DNA of 19,662 bases from an uncultured Oscillospiraceae bacterium (GTDB lineage: Bacteria; Bacillota; Clostridia; Oscillospirales; Oscillospiraceae), in NCBI GenBank assembly GCA_910579725.1, contig CAJTUD010000052.1, positions 1 to 19,662 of the forward strand, written 5' to 3'. Shown here piece after piece: positions 7,145 through 13,991 of this stretch. A program made the position numbers and the translations under genes. The notes beneath the pieces are model-generated. The model was not told the DNA's origin and did not search any database. It was given only the letters and a program-made list of their open reading frames with translations. Numbering within the stretch: position 1 is the stretch's first letter; each line of letters begins with the position of its first letter.

Positions 7145-8443
7145 ATGAGCACTGTCATCACGTCTATTGACCGCCTCTCTCCGGCGGAGCGGGCCGGAGT
7201 CCGGACGGGAGAACGGCTCATCTCCATCGGCGGCCAGCCGGTGGAGGATGTGCTGGACTACCGGTTCTTTGGCTACGACGCGGACCCGGAGCTGGAGCTG
7301 GAGAGTCCCGACGGCTCCCGGCGCACTCTGCGGGTGAAAAAGTCGGAAGCGGAGGAGCTGGGACTCAACTTTGAAACCTATCTGATGGACGAGCCCCGGC
7401 CATGCGCTAACCACTGCCTGTTCTGCTTTGTGGACCAGATGGCACCCGGGTGCCGGGACACCTTGTATTTCAAGGACGACGACGCGCGGCTGAGCTTTCT
7501 TATGGGAAACTATATCACCCTGACCAACCTCTCCCCCCGGGAGGCACAGCGGATCATAGACCTTAGAATCAGCCCTATAAATGTTTCCGTCCACGCCACG
7601 GATCCCCGCCTGCGGTCCGCCCTGCTGGGAAACAAGGCGGGGGGCGAAAGTCTGGAATACATGAAGCGCTTCGGCAGGGCGGGAATCGTCATGAATGGAC
7701 AGATTGTCCTCTGCCCCGGGTACAACGACGGGGACCAGCTTCAGAGGACCATGGAAGACATGGCCGCCTGGGGATTTGCCAGCTGCTCGGTAGTGCCTGT
7801 GGGCCTGACAAAATTCCGGGAGGGACTGTCGAAGCTCCGGCCTGTGGACCAGACGCTGGCCAATCAGATCATCGAGCAGGTGGACGCCTTCGGGGAGAAG
7901 TGCCTGAAGCAATACGGCAGCCGGATGTTCTTCTGCTCGGACGAGCTGTATCTCCGGGCGGGAAGGCCGCTGCCGGAGGAGGACTACTACGAGGATTATG
8001 TCCAGATCGAAAATGGCGTGGGGATGCTGCGCAGCCTGATCAGTGAGTTCGAGGCCGGCCTGCGGCTGGAGGCCGGACCCGTGAAAGCTTCGCCTTACAC
8101 CATCGCCACCGGCGTCAGCGCCCAGCCGTTTTTGCAGGAGCTGGCAGACAAGGCCCGGGAAAGGACTGGCGCGGCGGGTCAGGTGATCGCCATTGTCAAC
8201 GACTTTTTCGGCCGCACCATTGACGTGGCGGGACTTGTCACCGGCGGGGACCTGATTGCCCAGCTGAAGGGCAAAGCGCTGGGAGAGCGGCTTCTGATTC
8301 CGATAAATATGCTGCGCCACGGGGGCGACGTGTTTCTGGACGATCTTCGTGTGCCGGATGTGGAGCAGGAATTGGGTATACCGGTGACTGTGGTGGAGCA
8401 GGACGGGTTCGACCTGCTGGACGCCATGCTGGGGAGAAAATAA
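7145..8443 (+). CDS. PDZ plus radical-SAM-like DUF512 protein
   Basis: This encodes 432 residues from an ATG preceded by CAGGAGGAGCGC. Residues 1-65 form a PDZ-like domain (AGVRTGERLISIGGQPV). Next comes a CxxxCxxC cluster, CANHCLFC (Cys87, Cys91, Cys94), as expected to hold a 4Fe-4S cluster in a radical-SAM-type barrel. A DUF512 C-terminal domain follows, with the VTGGDLIAQL segment near the end. Length and order match the TIGR03279-type family found widely in clostridia and cyanobacteria, whose substrate is not established. In many clostridia this gene is directly followed by der, plsY and gpsA, which is the order here apart from a 555-base interruption. It is probably cytosolic. No terminator is obvious after it. 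Confidence 0.92.
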   Translation: MSTVITSIDRLSPAERAGVRTGERLISIGGQPVEDVLDYRFFGYDADPELELESPDGSRRTLRVKKSEAEELGLNFETYLMDEPRPCANHCLFCFVDQMAPGCRDTLYFKDDDARLSFLMGNYITLTNLSPREAQRIIDLRISPINVSVHATDPRLRSALLGNKAGGESLEYMKRFGRAGIVMNGQIVLCPGYNDGDQLQRTMEDMAAWGFASCSVVPVGLTKFREGLSKLRPVDQTLANQIIEQVDAFGEKCLKQYGSRMFFCSDELYLRAGRPLPEEDYYEDYVQIENGVGMLRSLISEFEAGLRLEAGPVKASPYTIATGVSAQPFLQELADKARERTGAAGQVIAIVNDFFGRTIDVAGLVTGGDLIAQLKGKALGERLLIPINMLRHGGDVFLDDLRVPDVEQELGIPVTVVEQDGFDLLDAMLGRK

Positions 8444-8629
8444 GACAAATCATGTAAGCGGAACGTTTGTATATATCGTTCTGACTGAGTTCGTCCATCC
8501 CGGATGTGGGCTCCTGATTTTTACAGCACAAGTCTATATGGGGAGATTCAACGATGTCTGTCATGAGATAGTCCTACTTGTGTAGATATGTTATGGTATA
8601 CAGCAAAGTTTTCGGGTAGTTAATGGGAA

Positions 8630-8649
8630 CACTGCAAAATTTTGCGGTG
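8630..8649. repeat. 20-bp near-perfect palindrome before regulator remnant
   Basis: CACTGCAAAATTTTGCGGTG pairs with itself at every position, with one G-T wobble pair, and ends 17 bases before the ATG of the truncated regulator. It has no T-run after it, so it is more like an operator than a terminator. An extended -10-like TGGTATACA lies upstream at 8594-8602, without a convincing -35. Function is not demonstrated. Confidence 0.35.
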
Positions 8650-8666
8650 TCAAGAAAATAAAAATT

Positions 8667-8867
8667 ATGGAACATTCAGAGTATATATTGCGAATAATGA
8701 AGGAGCGAAATATCACATTTTACCGCATGGCGAAAGAGACTGGTATTTCAGAAAGTCTGTTCGGCGCATGGAAGAAAACCAACGTCAAAAGTTTATTCCG
8801 GAAATCTGGTGTTGATTGCCGCTTTTCTGGGATGTTCCATAGACTAACTCCTGGGCCGGACGGATAA
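8667..8867 (+). pseudogene. Truncated XRE/Cro-type regulator remnant
   Basis: This short frame of 66 codons begins with a pattern common in phage-type repressors: MEHSEYILRIMKERNITFYR followed by MAKETGISESLFGAWKK. That covers helices 1 to 3 of a small HTH domain. After about residue 38 the expected continuation to the fourth helix and the 'DYLLG' ending is absent, and the sequence becomes unrelated until the TAA at 8865-8867. No good ribosome site precedes the ATG. The segment is AT-rich compared with both flanking genes, which suggests foreign origin. It interrupts the usual DUF512-der adjacency. I read it as the scar of a mobile element rather than a functional gene. Confidence 0.55.
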
Positions 8868-8892
8868 CCCGGAGATCCGCCAGTCCGCATGG

Positions 8893-8998
8893 GGCCGCCT
8901 GCGGCGGCCTTAGCGCTAAAAGCGCCGCTGCCGCGGCAGAATCAAAGAAAAGAAATAATTCCCCTCTCGCCCAAAGGGCGCGAAGAAGGAGCAGAACT
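8893..8998 (+). promoter_or_regulatory. Hairpin-rich leader upstream of der
   Basis: The 106 bases before der contain a series of inverted repeats: GGCCGCC/GGCGGCC (8893-8899 with 8903-8909), the self-complementary CTGCCGCGGCAG (8928-8939), and CGCCC-AAA-GGGCG (8968-8980). The last is followed by GAAGAAGGAGC, which supplies the ribosome site. The end of this block, from AATCAAAGAA through the small hairpin to AGAAGGA, closely resembles the leader of rimO at 13931-13991. A role as a shared 5' leader or dispersed repeat is inferred. Confidence 0.5.
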
Positions 8999-10327
8999 AT
9001 GCCAAAACCGATGATTGCGATTGTAGGCCGCCCCAACGTAGGCAAATCCGCCCTGTTCAATAAGTTAATCGGGCAAAGGGTATCTATCGTAGAAGATACT
9101 CCCGGCGTTACCCGGGACAGAATCTACGGGGAATCCGACTGGAACGGAAGAAAATTTATCTTAATTGACACCGGAGGCATTGAGCCCCGTACCGACAGCG
9201 AAATTCTGTCCTTCATGCGGGAACAGGCTCTGCTGGCCATCGGGCACGCAGACGTGATCGTCTTTCTCACCGACATCAAAACCGGGCTCACCGCCTCCGA
9301 CCAGGAGGTGGCGGGCATGTTGCAAAGAAGCGGCAAGCCCATCGTTCTGGCGGTGAACAAAATGGACGCCACCGGAACTGTGAACCCGGACTTCTACGAG
9401 TTTTACAATCTGGGCCTGGGGGACCCCATCGCCGTGTCGGCGGTCCACGGCCACGGAACCGGGGACCTGCTGGACGAGTGTGTGAAGTATTTCCCCCCCG
9501 AGTGGGAGGACGAAGAGGAAGACGACCGCGTCCAGGTGGCTGTCATCGGCAAGCCCAACGTGGGCAAGTCCTCCCTGACCAATAAAATTCTGGGCCAGCA
9601 GCGGACCATTGTCAGCGACGTGGCAGGCACCACCCGGGACGCCATCGACAGCTATTTTGAGAACGAAACGGGAAAGTACGTCTTCATCGACACCGCCGGA
9701 ATGCGGAAAAAGTCCAAGGTGGATGAGTCCATCGAGCGCTACAGCGTGCTGCGGGCCCAGATGGCCATTGAACGGGCGGACGTGTGCCTGATTCTGATCG
9801 ACGCCCAGGAGGGCGTTACAGAGCAGGACACCAAGGTGGCCGGCATGGCCCATGAGGCCGGAAAGGCCAGTATCATCGTGGTCAACAAATGGGACCTGAT
9901 TGAGAAAGACGGCAAGACCATGGACAGGATGCGGGAGGATATCCGCAGGGACCTGGGATATATGACCTACGCGCCTATCCTGTTCATCTCTGCCATGACC
10001 GGGCAGCGGGTGGAGCGGCTGTTCGAACTCATCCAGTACGTGAACAATCAGGCGGCCACGAGGATCACCACGGGGATGCTCAACTCGGTGCTGGCGGACG
10101 CCCAGACACGGGTACAGCCGCCTACGGACAAGGGCCGGCGGCTGAAAATCTACTATATGACCCAGTCGGGAGTGAAGCCTCCCCACTTTATCTGCTTCTG
10201 CAACGACGCGCGTCTGTTCCACTTCTCCTACCAGCGGTATCTGGAGAATCAGATCCGCAATGTGTTCGGTCTGGAGGGAACGCCCATAAGAATGACGATT
10301 CGTCAGAAAGGCGACAAGGAGGATTGA
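8999..10327 (+). CDS. der: Ribosome biogenesis GTPase Der (EngA)
   Basis: This encodes 442 residues, the normal length. Two tandem GTPase domains are visible. The first has GRPNVGKS (10-17), DTGG (57-60) and NKMD (120-123). The second has GKPNVGKS (184-191), DTAG (231-234) and NKWD (296-299). A C-terminal KH-like domain follows with the PPHFICFCND segment. An acidic linker (about 169-176) joins the GTPase domains, as is usual. Der is an essential GTPase acting in 50S subunit maturation in the cytosol. The ATG at 8999 follows GAAGGAGCAGAACT. It heads a tightly packed run with plsY starting five bases after its stop. No defects are seen. Confidence 0.98.
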   Translation: MPKPMIAIVGRPNVGKSALFNKLIGQRVSIVEDTPGVTRDRIYGESDWNGRKFILIDTGGIEPRTDSEILSFMREQALLAIGHADVIVFLTDIKTGLTASDQEVAGMLQRSGKPIVLAVNKMDATGTVNPDFYEFYNLGLGDPIAVSAVHGHGTGDLLDECVKYFPPEWEDEEEDDRVQVAVIGKPNVGKSSLTNKILGQQRTIVSDVAGTTRDAIDSYFENETGKYVFIDTAGMRKKSKVDESIERYSVLRAQMAIERADVCLILIDAQEGVTEQDTKVAGMAHEAGKASIIVVNKWDLIEKDGKTMDRMREDIRRDLGYMTYAPILFISAMTGQRVERLFELIQYVNNQAATRITTGMLNSVLADAQTRVQPPTDKGRRLKIYYMTQSGVKPPHFICFCNDARLFHFSYQRYLENQIRNVFGLEGTPIRMTIRQKGDKED

Positions 10328-10332
10328 TTGCT

Positions 10333-10998
10333 ATGAATATGCAGGGGCCGGAAACTCTTTTTTGGCTGAAATTCGCCGCTGTTTTTCTGCTTCCCATTGC
10401 GCTGGAGGCGTATTTCTGCGGTTGTTTCAACGGGGCGGTCATCGTCTCCAAGTATATCCTGCGCAACGACATCCGCAATCATGGCAGCGGCAACGCGGGG
10501 CTGACCAATTTCTACCGCACCTTCGGCGGACCTCTGACGCTGGCGGTGATTCTGACGGATGTCGTCAAGGCCGTTGTGGCAATCTGGCTGGGCGTTCTGT
10601 GGATAGGCCAGCTTCCCAATGGGGCTATCCTTGCCAAATACTGGGCGGGGCTGTTCTGTCTGCTGGGGCACATGTTCCCTTGCATGTTCCACTTCAAAGG
10701 GGGCAAGGGCATCCTCTCCGGCGGAACCATCGCCATCATGATCGACTGGCGGATCGCCCTGGTGGTCTGGGGCGGATTTCTGCTGCTGGCGGTGCTGACG
10801 AAGTACGTATCTCTGGGGTCTCTGTGGGCCGGAGCCAGCTTCCCCTTTATCAGTTGGTACTGCTACCCCTATCTGGCGGTTGTGGTGCTGGCGTTTCTCA
10901 TCGGAGGGCTGGTGGTCTGGCAGCACCGGGCCAATATCAGGCGGCTGCTGGCAGGAACAGAGAATAAATTTTCCCTGCACAAGAAAAAGCAGGAATAG
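10333..10998 (+). CDS. plsY: Glycerol-3-phosphate acyltransferase PlsY
   Basis: This encodes 221 residues from the ATG at 10333. AAGGAGG ten bases upstream overlaps the end of der, and an in-frame TTG at 10324 inside that site is less likely. The protein is strongly hydrophobic with several membrane segments. It carries the family loops: GSGNAG (51-56) followed by TNFYRTFG, and GHMFP...FKGGKG (112-126), where substrate phosphate is bound. PlsY is an inner-membrane enzyme that acylates glycerol 3-phosphate from acyl phosphate, the first committed step of phospholipid synthesis. Its neighbour gpsA makes the glycerol 3-phosphate substrate, so the pair is metabolically linked. The gap between them is ten bases. 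The N-terminus is slightly longer than in many homologues. Confidence 0.95.
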   Translation: MNMQGPETLFWLKFAAVFLLPIALEAYFCGCFNGAVIVSKYILRNDIRNHGSGNAGLTNFYRTFGGPLTLAVILTDVVKAVVAIWLGVLWIGQLPNGAILAKYWAGLFCLLGHMFPCMFHFKGGKGILSGGTIAIMIDWRIALVVWGGFLLLAVLTKYVSLGSLWAGASFPFISWYCYPYLAVVVLAFLIGGLVVWQHRANIRRLLAGTENKFSLHKKKQE

Positions 10999-11008
10999 GA
11001 GGCGCGGG

Positions 11009-12010
11009 ATGAACATCACCGTACTGGGCAGCGGCGGCTGGGGCACCGCCCTGGCGCTGCTGCTGGCGGACAACGGACATGACGTGACGCTGTGGTCCCA
11101 CTCGGCCCAACGCAATGCGCTGCTGGAACGAACAAGGGAGAATCCGAGGCTTCCCGGGGTGCTGCTCCGGCCGGAGCTGAAGCTGAGCGCGGATATGGGC
11201 TGCGCGGCGGAAAGCGAGATCGTGGTGATGGCCGCGCCGTCCTTCGCCGTAAGGGAGACAGCCAGATTGGCCGCGCCGCGGCTGCGGGAGGACGTGGTGG
11301 TGGTATCTGCCGCCAAGGGCATCGAGCGGGACACCGCGCTGTGCATGACCCAAGTCATTGAAGAGGAGCTGGGCGGCAAGGGCCGGACGGTGGCCCTGTC
11401 GGGACCCTCCCATGCGGAGGAGGTGGGACGGGGTGCGCCCACCGGATGTGTGGCCGCCGCCCGGGACATGGCGGCGGCGGAGCTGGTGCAGGATGTGTTC
11501 ATGAACGCCCGGTTCCGGGTGTACACCAACAGCGATGTGCTGGGCGTGGAGCTGGGTGCGGCGCTGAAAAACGTGCTGGCTCTGTGCTGCGGTGTCAGCG
11601 ACGGCATGGGCCTGGGAGACAACACCAAGGCTCTGCTCATGACCCGGGGTATGACGGAAATGGCCCGGCTGGGGGTGGCTCTGGGCGGAAAGAAGGAGAC
11701 TTTCGCCGGACTGAGCGGCATGGGAGATCTGATTGTAACGTGCACGTCCATGCATTCCAGAAACCGGCGGTGCGGCATTCTGGTAGGCCAGGGTAAATCC
11801 GCCCGGGAGGCCATGGAGGAAGTAGGCGCCGTAGTGGAGGGGTACTACGCCGCCTTCAGCACCCATCAGCTGGCGGAAAAGGCAGGGGTGGAAATGCCGG
11901 TTTGCCAATGCGCCTATCAGGTGCTGTACGAAGGGAAGAGTGTTCATCAGGTGGTAGACGGGCTCATGCGCCGGGATAAAAGGCGGGAAGCGGACGAGAG
12001 CTGGATCTGA
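11009..12010 (+). CDS. gpsA: Glycerol-3-phosphate dehydrogenase [NAD(P)+]
   Basis: This encodes 333 residues. The ATG at 11009 lies six bases after AGGAGG, which overlaps the plsY stop region; an upstream in-frame extension would lie inside plsY and is rejected. It shows the N-terminal dinucleotide fold GSGGWGTALA (7-16), SAAKGIE (Lys103), SGPSHAEEV (131-139), the catalytic ALKNVLALCCG segment with Lys187, and GLSGMGDLIVTCTS (234-247). The enzyme reduces dihydroxyacetone phosphate to sn-glycerol 3-phosphate in the cytosol, supplying PlsY. Order der-plsY-gpsA is a conserved clostridial arrangement. The Nudix gene starts 32 bases later. No unusual features. Confidence 0.97.
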   Translation: MNITVLGSGGWGTALALLLADNGHDVTLWSHSAQRNALLERTRENPRLPGVLLRPELKLSADMGCAAESEIVVMAAPSFAVRETARLAAPRLREDVVVVSAAKGIERDTALCMTQVIEEELGGKGRTVALSGPSHAEEVGRGAPTGCVAAARDMAAAELVQDVFMNARFRVYTNSDVLGVELGAALKNVLALCCGVSDGMGLGDNTKALLMTRGMTEMARLGVALGGKKETFAGLSGMGDLIVTCTSMHSRNRRCGILVGQGKSAREAMEEVGAVVEGYYAAFSTHQLAEKAGVEMPVCQCAYQVLYEGKSVHQVVDGLMRRDKRREADESWI

Positions 12011-12042
12011 CCCGCCCGCGCATAGCGGAAGGAGGGAGCGGC

Positions 12043-12657
12043 ATGGAGGATAAAATCGCAAAGTGGGCCGCAGAGCTCCAGAGCCTTGCACAGGCCGGAC
12101 TGTTTTACGGCCGGGATGATTTTGACCGGGAGCGTTATCAGCGGGTCAGGGAGATTTCCGCCGAAATGATGGTGGAACGGACGGGGCTTCCTTTGGAGAA
12201 AGTATCCGGCCTTTTCTGCGGCGATATGGGGTACCAAACGCCGAAAGTGGACACCAGAGCGGCGATTTTCCAGAACGGCAGGATATTGCTGGTCCGCGAG
12301 AGAAACGGAACCTGGTCCCTGCCGGGAGGCTGGTGTGACTACAATTTGTCTCCCGCAAACAATGTGGTCAAGGAGGTCAGGGAAGAGGCGGGACTTGACG
12401 CGTCCGTCAAAATGCTGATTGCCGTTCAGGACCGGCAAAAGCATAATCTTCCGCAGTACGCCTATGGAGTGGTCAAGATTTTTTATCTCTGCGAATCGCT
12501 GGGCGGGGACTTTGTCCCCAACATGGAAACCAGTGAAAGCGGTTACTTTCCGGAGAATGGCCTGCCTCCTCTGGCAGTTGAAAAGCGCAGCGAGGAACAG
12601 GTGGGAATGTGCTTTCGTGCGTATCAGGCGGAGGTCTGGACGGCGCAGTTCGATTGA
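12043..12657 (+). CDS. Nudix hydrolase with N-terminal helical domain (atypical Nudix box)
   Basis: This encodes 204 residues from an ATG six bases after GGAGGG. An N-terminal region of about 65 residues (KIAKWAAELQSLAQAGLFYG) resembles the small helical domain that precedes Nudix folds in the PF12535-type ADP-ribose/CDP-choline pyrophosphatases. The Nudix domain follows: TRAAIFQNGRILLVRERNG, then LPGGW. The box spans 96-118 but is not canonical: position 102 is Leu where GX5E expects Glu, and Lys110 replaces Arg of REUXEE. The metal-binding EVREEAG (111-117) is kept. This variation occurs in that subfamily, so activity is still likely. The substrate is unknown, probably a nucleoside diphosphate derivative. 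It lies between gpsA and recX with close spacing. Confidence 0.85.
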   Translation: MEDKIAKWAAELQSLAQAGLFYGRDDFDRERYQRVREISAEMMVERTGLPLEKVSGLFCGDMGYQTPKVDTRAAIFQNGRILLVRERNGTWSLPGGWCDYNLSPANNVVKEVREEAGLDASVKMLIAVQDRQKHNLPQYAYGVVKIFYLCESLGGDFVPNMETSESGYFPENGLPPLAVEKRSEEQVGMCFRAYQAEVWTAQFD

Positions 12658-12675
12658 TTGAGTGAGAAGGTATCT

Positions 12676-13302
12676 ATGCGGATTGAGGAAGTAAAGAAAT
12701 CCCAACGGAAAAAGGGCCGGTTTCTGATCCGGCTGGAGGATGGGGACATTCTTCGGGTGACGGAGGATGAGCTGCTGCGGTTCGGACTTCGGACCGGGCT
12801 GGAGCTGGACGGGGAAACTCTGGAGGCGGTAAGGGCCTCTGTGAAATCGTCCTCCGCCAAGGCGGCAGCGGCGAATATGATCGGAAGCCGGGCGCTGTCC
12901 AAGAGGGAACTGACTAGGCGGCTGATCCTAAAAGGTAACGACGAGTCCGACGCCCAGGCGGCGGCGGACTGGCTGGAGGACATCGGTGCTGTGGACGATG
13001 CAGGCTATGCCGCCGCCTTGGCGCGGCATTACGGCGGAAAAGGCTATGGACCGGCCCGGGTAAGAGAGGAGCTGCGCCGCAGGGGCGTGGATCGTTCGCT
13101 TTGGGACGGGGCTCTGGAGGAGATGCCGGAGGCGGCGGAGATTCTGGACGGGCTGATTCGGAAGAAGTGCAGGGGAGAGCTGTCAGATCCAAAGGAAAAG
13201 AAACGGGTCAGCGACGGACTGCTGCGGCGTGGTTTTGCCTGGAGCGATATACGGGCCGCCATGGGACGGTATACGGAGATGATGGAGGACGGGTATGATT
13301 AG
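12676..13302 (+). CDS. recX: Regulatory protein RecX
   Basis: This encodes 208 residues. I choose the ATG at 12676, five bases after GAGAAGG; an in-frame TTG at 12658, directly after the Nudix stop, would add six residues but lacks a good site. After an N-terminal extension of about 60 residues come the three-helix repeats of RecX: ALSKRELTRRLILKG, AADWLEDIGAVDDAGYAAALARHY, then GPARVREELRRRGVD and a last repeat ending DGLLRRGFAWSDIRAAMG. RecX binds RecA filaments and modulates recombination. No recA is in the window. The gene overlaps the next Nudix gene by eight bases, implying translational coupling. The length fits long clostridial RecX proteins. Confidence 0.9.
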   Translation: MRIEEVKKSQRKKGRFLIRLEDGDILRVTEDELLRFGLRTGLELDGETLEAVRASVKSSSAKAAAANMIGSRALSKRELTRRLILKGNDESDAQAAADWLEDIGAVDDAGYAAALARHYGGKGYGPARVREELRRRGVDRSLWDGALEEMPEAAEILDGLIRKKCRGELSDPKEKKRVSDGLLRRGFAWSDIRAAMGRYTEMMEDGYD

Positions 13303-13723
13303 GGAAGTCCGTTTTTATGATGAAACTGACGATGGAAAACTGAAATTCGTGGTGATCCTGGCCCGGTCCGGCGGGAAGTGGGTATTCTGCAAGCACAGGG
13401 AACGGACCACCTTGGAAATCCCCGGAGGACACCGGGAACCGGGGGAGCGTATTGTGGAAACCGCCACCCGTGAGCTGCGGGAGGAAACGGGCGCGAAGGA
13501 GTTCGCCATCTGGCCTGTGTGCGTGTACTCTGTAGTCCGGGATGACGCTGCGGAGTCCTTTGGCGGACTGTACGCGGCAGAGATAGAGTCCTTTGAAAAA
13601 GAAATACATAGCGAGATAGAAAAGATCATCCTGCTGGACGAACCTCCGGAAGAAAACTGGACATATCCGGATATCCAGCCGCATTTGATGAAGGAAGCTG
13701 CCCGGCGCAGCGTCTTTAAATAA
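13295..13723 (+). CDS. Nudix hydrolase with canonical box (YtkD/MutT-like)
   Basis: This encodes 142 residues. The ATG at 13295 follows GGAGG by six bases and lies inside the end of recX. The Nudix box at 45-67 is fully canonical: G45, E51, R59, E60, E63, E64 and G66 are all present. The approach WVFCKHRERTTLEIPGGHREPGE resembles YtkD-type hydrolases of Bacillus, which act on (oxidised) purine nucleoside triphosphates. A house-cleaning role in the cytosol is therefore likely, but the substrate cannot be fixed. It is the last gene of the der-led block; the next 268 bases hold no gene. No clear terminator follows it. Confidence 0.88.
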   Translation: MIREVRFYDETDDGKLKFVVILARSGGKWVFCKHRERTTLEIPGGHREPGERIVETATRELREETGAKEFAIWPVCVYSVVRDDAAESFGGLYAAEIESFEKEIHSEIEKIILLDEPPEENWTYPDIQPHLMKEAARRSVFK

Positions 13724-13870
13724 CGCTCCATCCCTCGTCCCGGGAGAATCCGAAGCAATACGGTAGGGACTGCTGGCAACATCATTGAACAGATGCTTTG
13801 CGGTCTACAGGACAAGCGCAAATATATTCAAAAAACGAGGAAATTCTTACATCGCAAGGATTAAACACGT

Positions 13871-13991
13871 TTTTGCCTACTTTTGCTGCGGGGTAAAAGT
13901 AGGCGCGGAGTCCGGGGCCGCGCAGGTTCCGGGCCGATTCAAGAAGGAATTACCCTTGCCGCCCAAAGGGCGGCAAAGAAAGAAGGCATCT
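13871..13991 (+). promoter_or_regulatory. Hairpin leader upstream of rimO
   Basis: A 10-bp perfect stem with a 10-base loop (GCCTACTTTT, 13875-13884, with AAAAGTAGGC, 13895-13904) is followed by a GC-rich stretch. A second 9-bp stem with an AAA loop (TTGCCGCCC, 13956-13964, with GGGCGGCAA, 13968-13976) ends just before AGAAGG and the rimO ATG. Neither hairpin has a T-run. The second half matches the der leader in order and spacing of elements (GATTCAAG..., the GCCC-AAA-GGGC hairpin, GAAGAAGG). The reading frame of rimO stays open through this leader, but that extension encodes low-complexity basic sequence and is not part of the gene. Confidence 0.5.

Noticed and set aside
8360..8390. Further GTATAC-containing sites (for example near 8376, 8597 and 13270)
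   Set aside because: They lack the two half-sites at 4-base spacing that define the XRE operator, so they are ordinary single hexamer occurrences.
13785..13991. N-terminal extension of RimO by 69 codons
   Set aside because: It runs through the hairpin leader, is basic and low-complexity, and the family N-terminus (FISLGCAKN) begins at the ATG at 13992, which has its own ribosome site.
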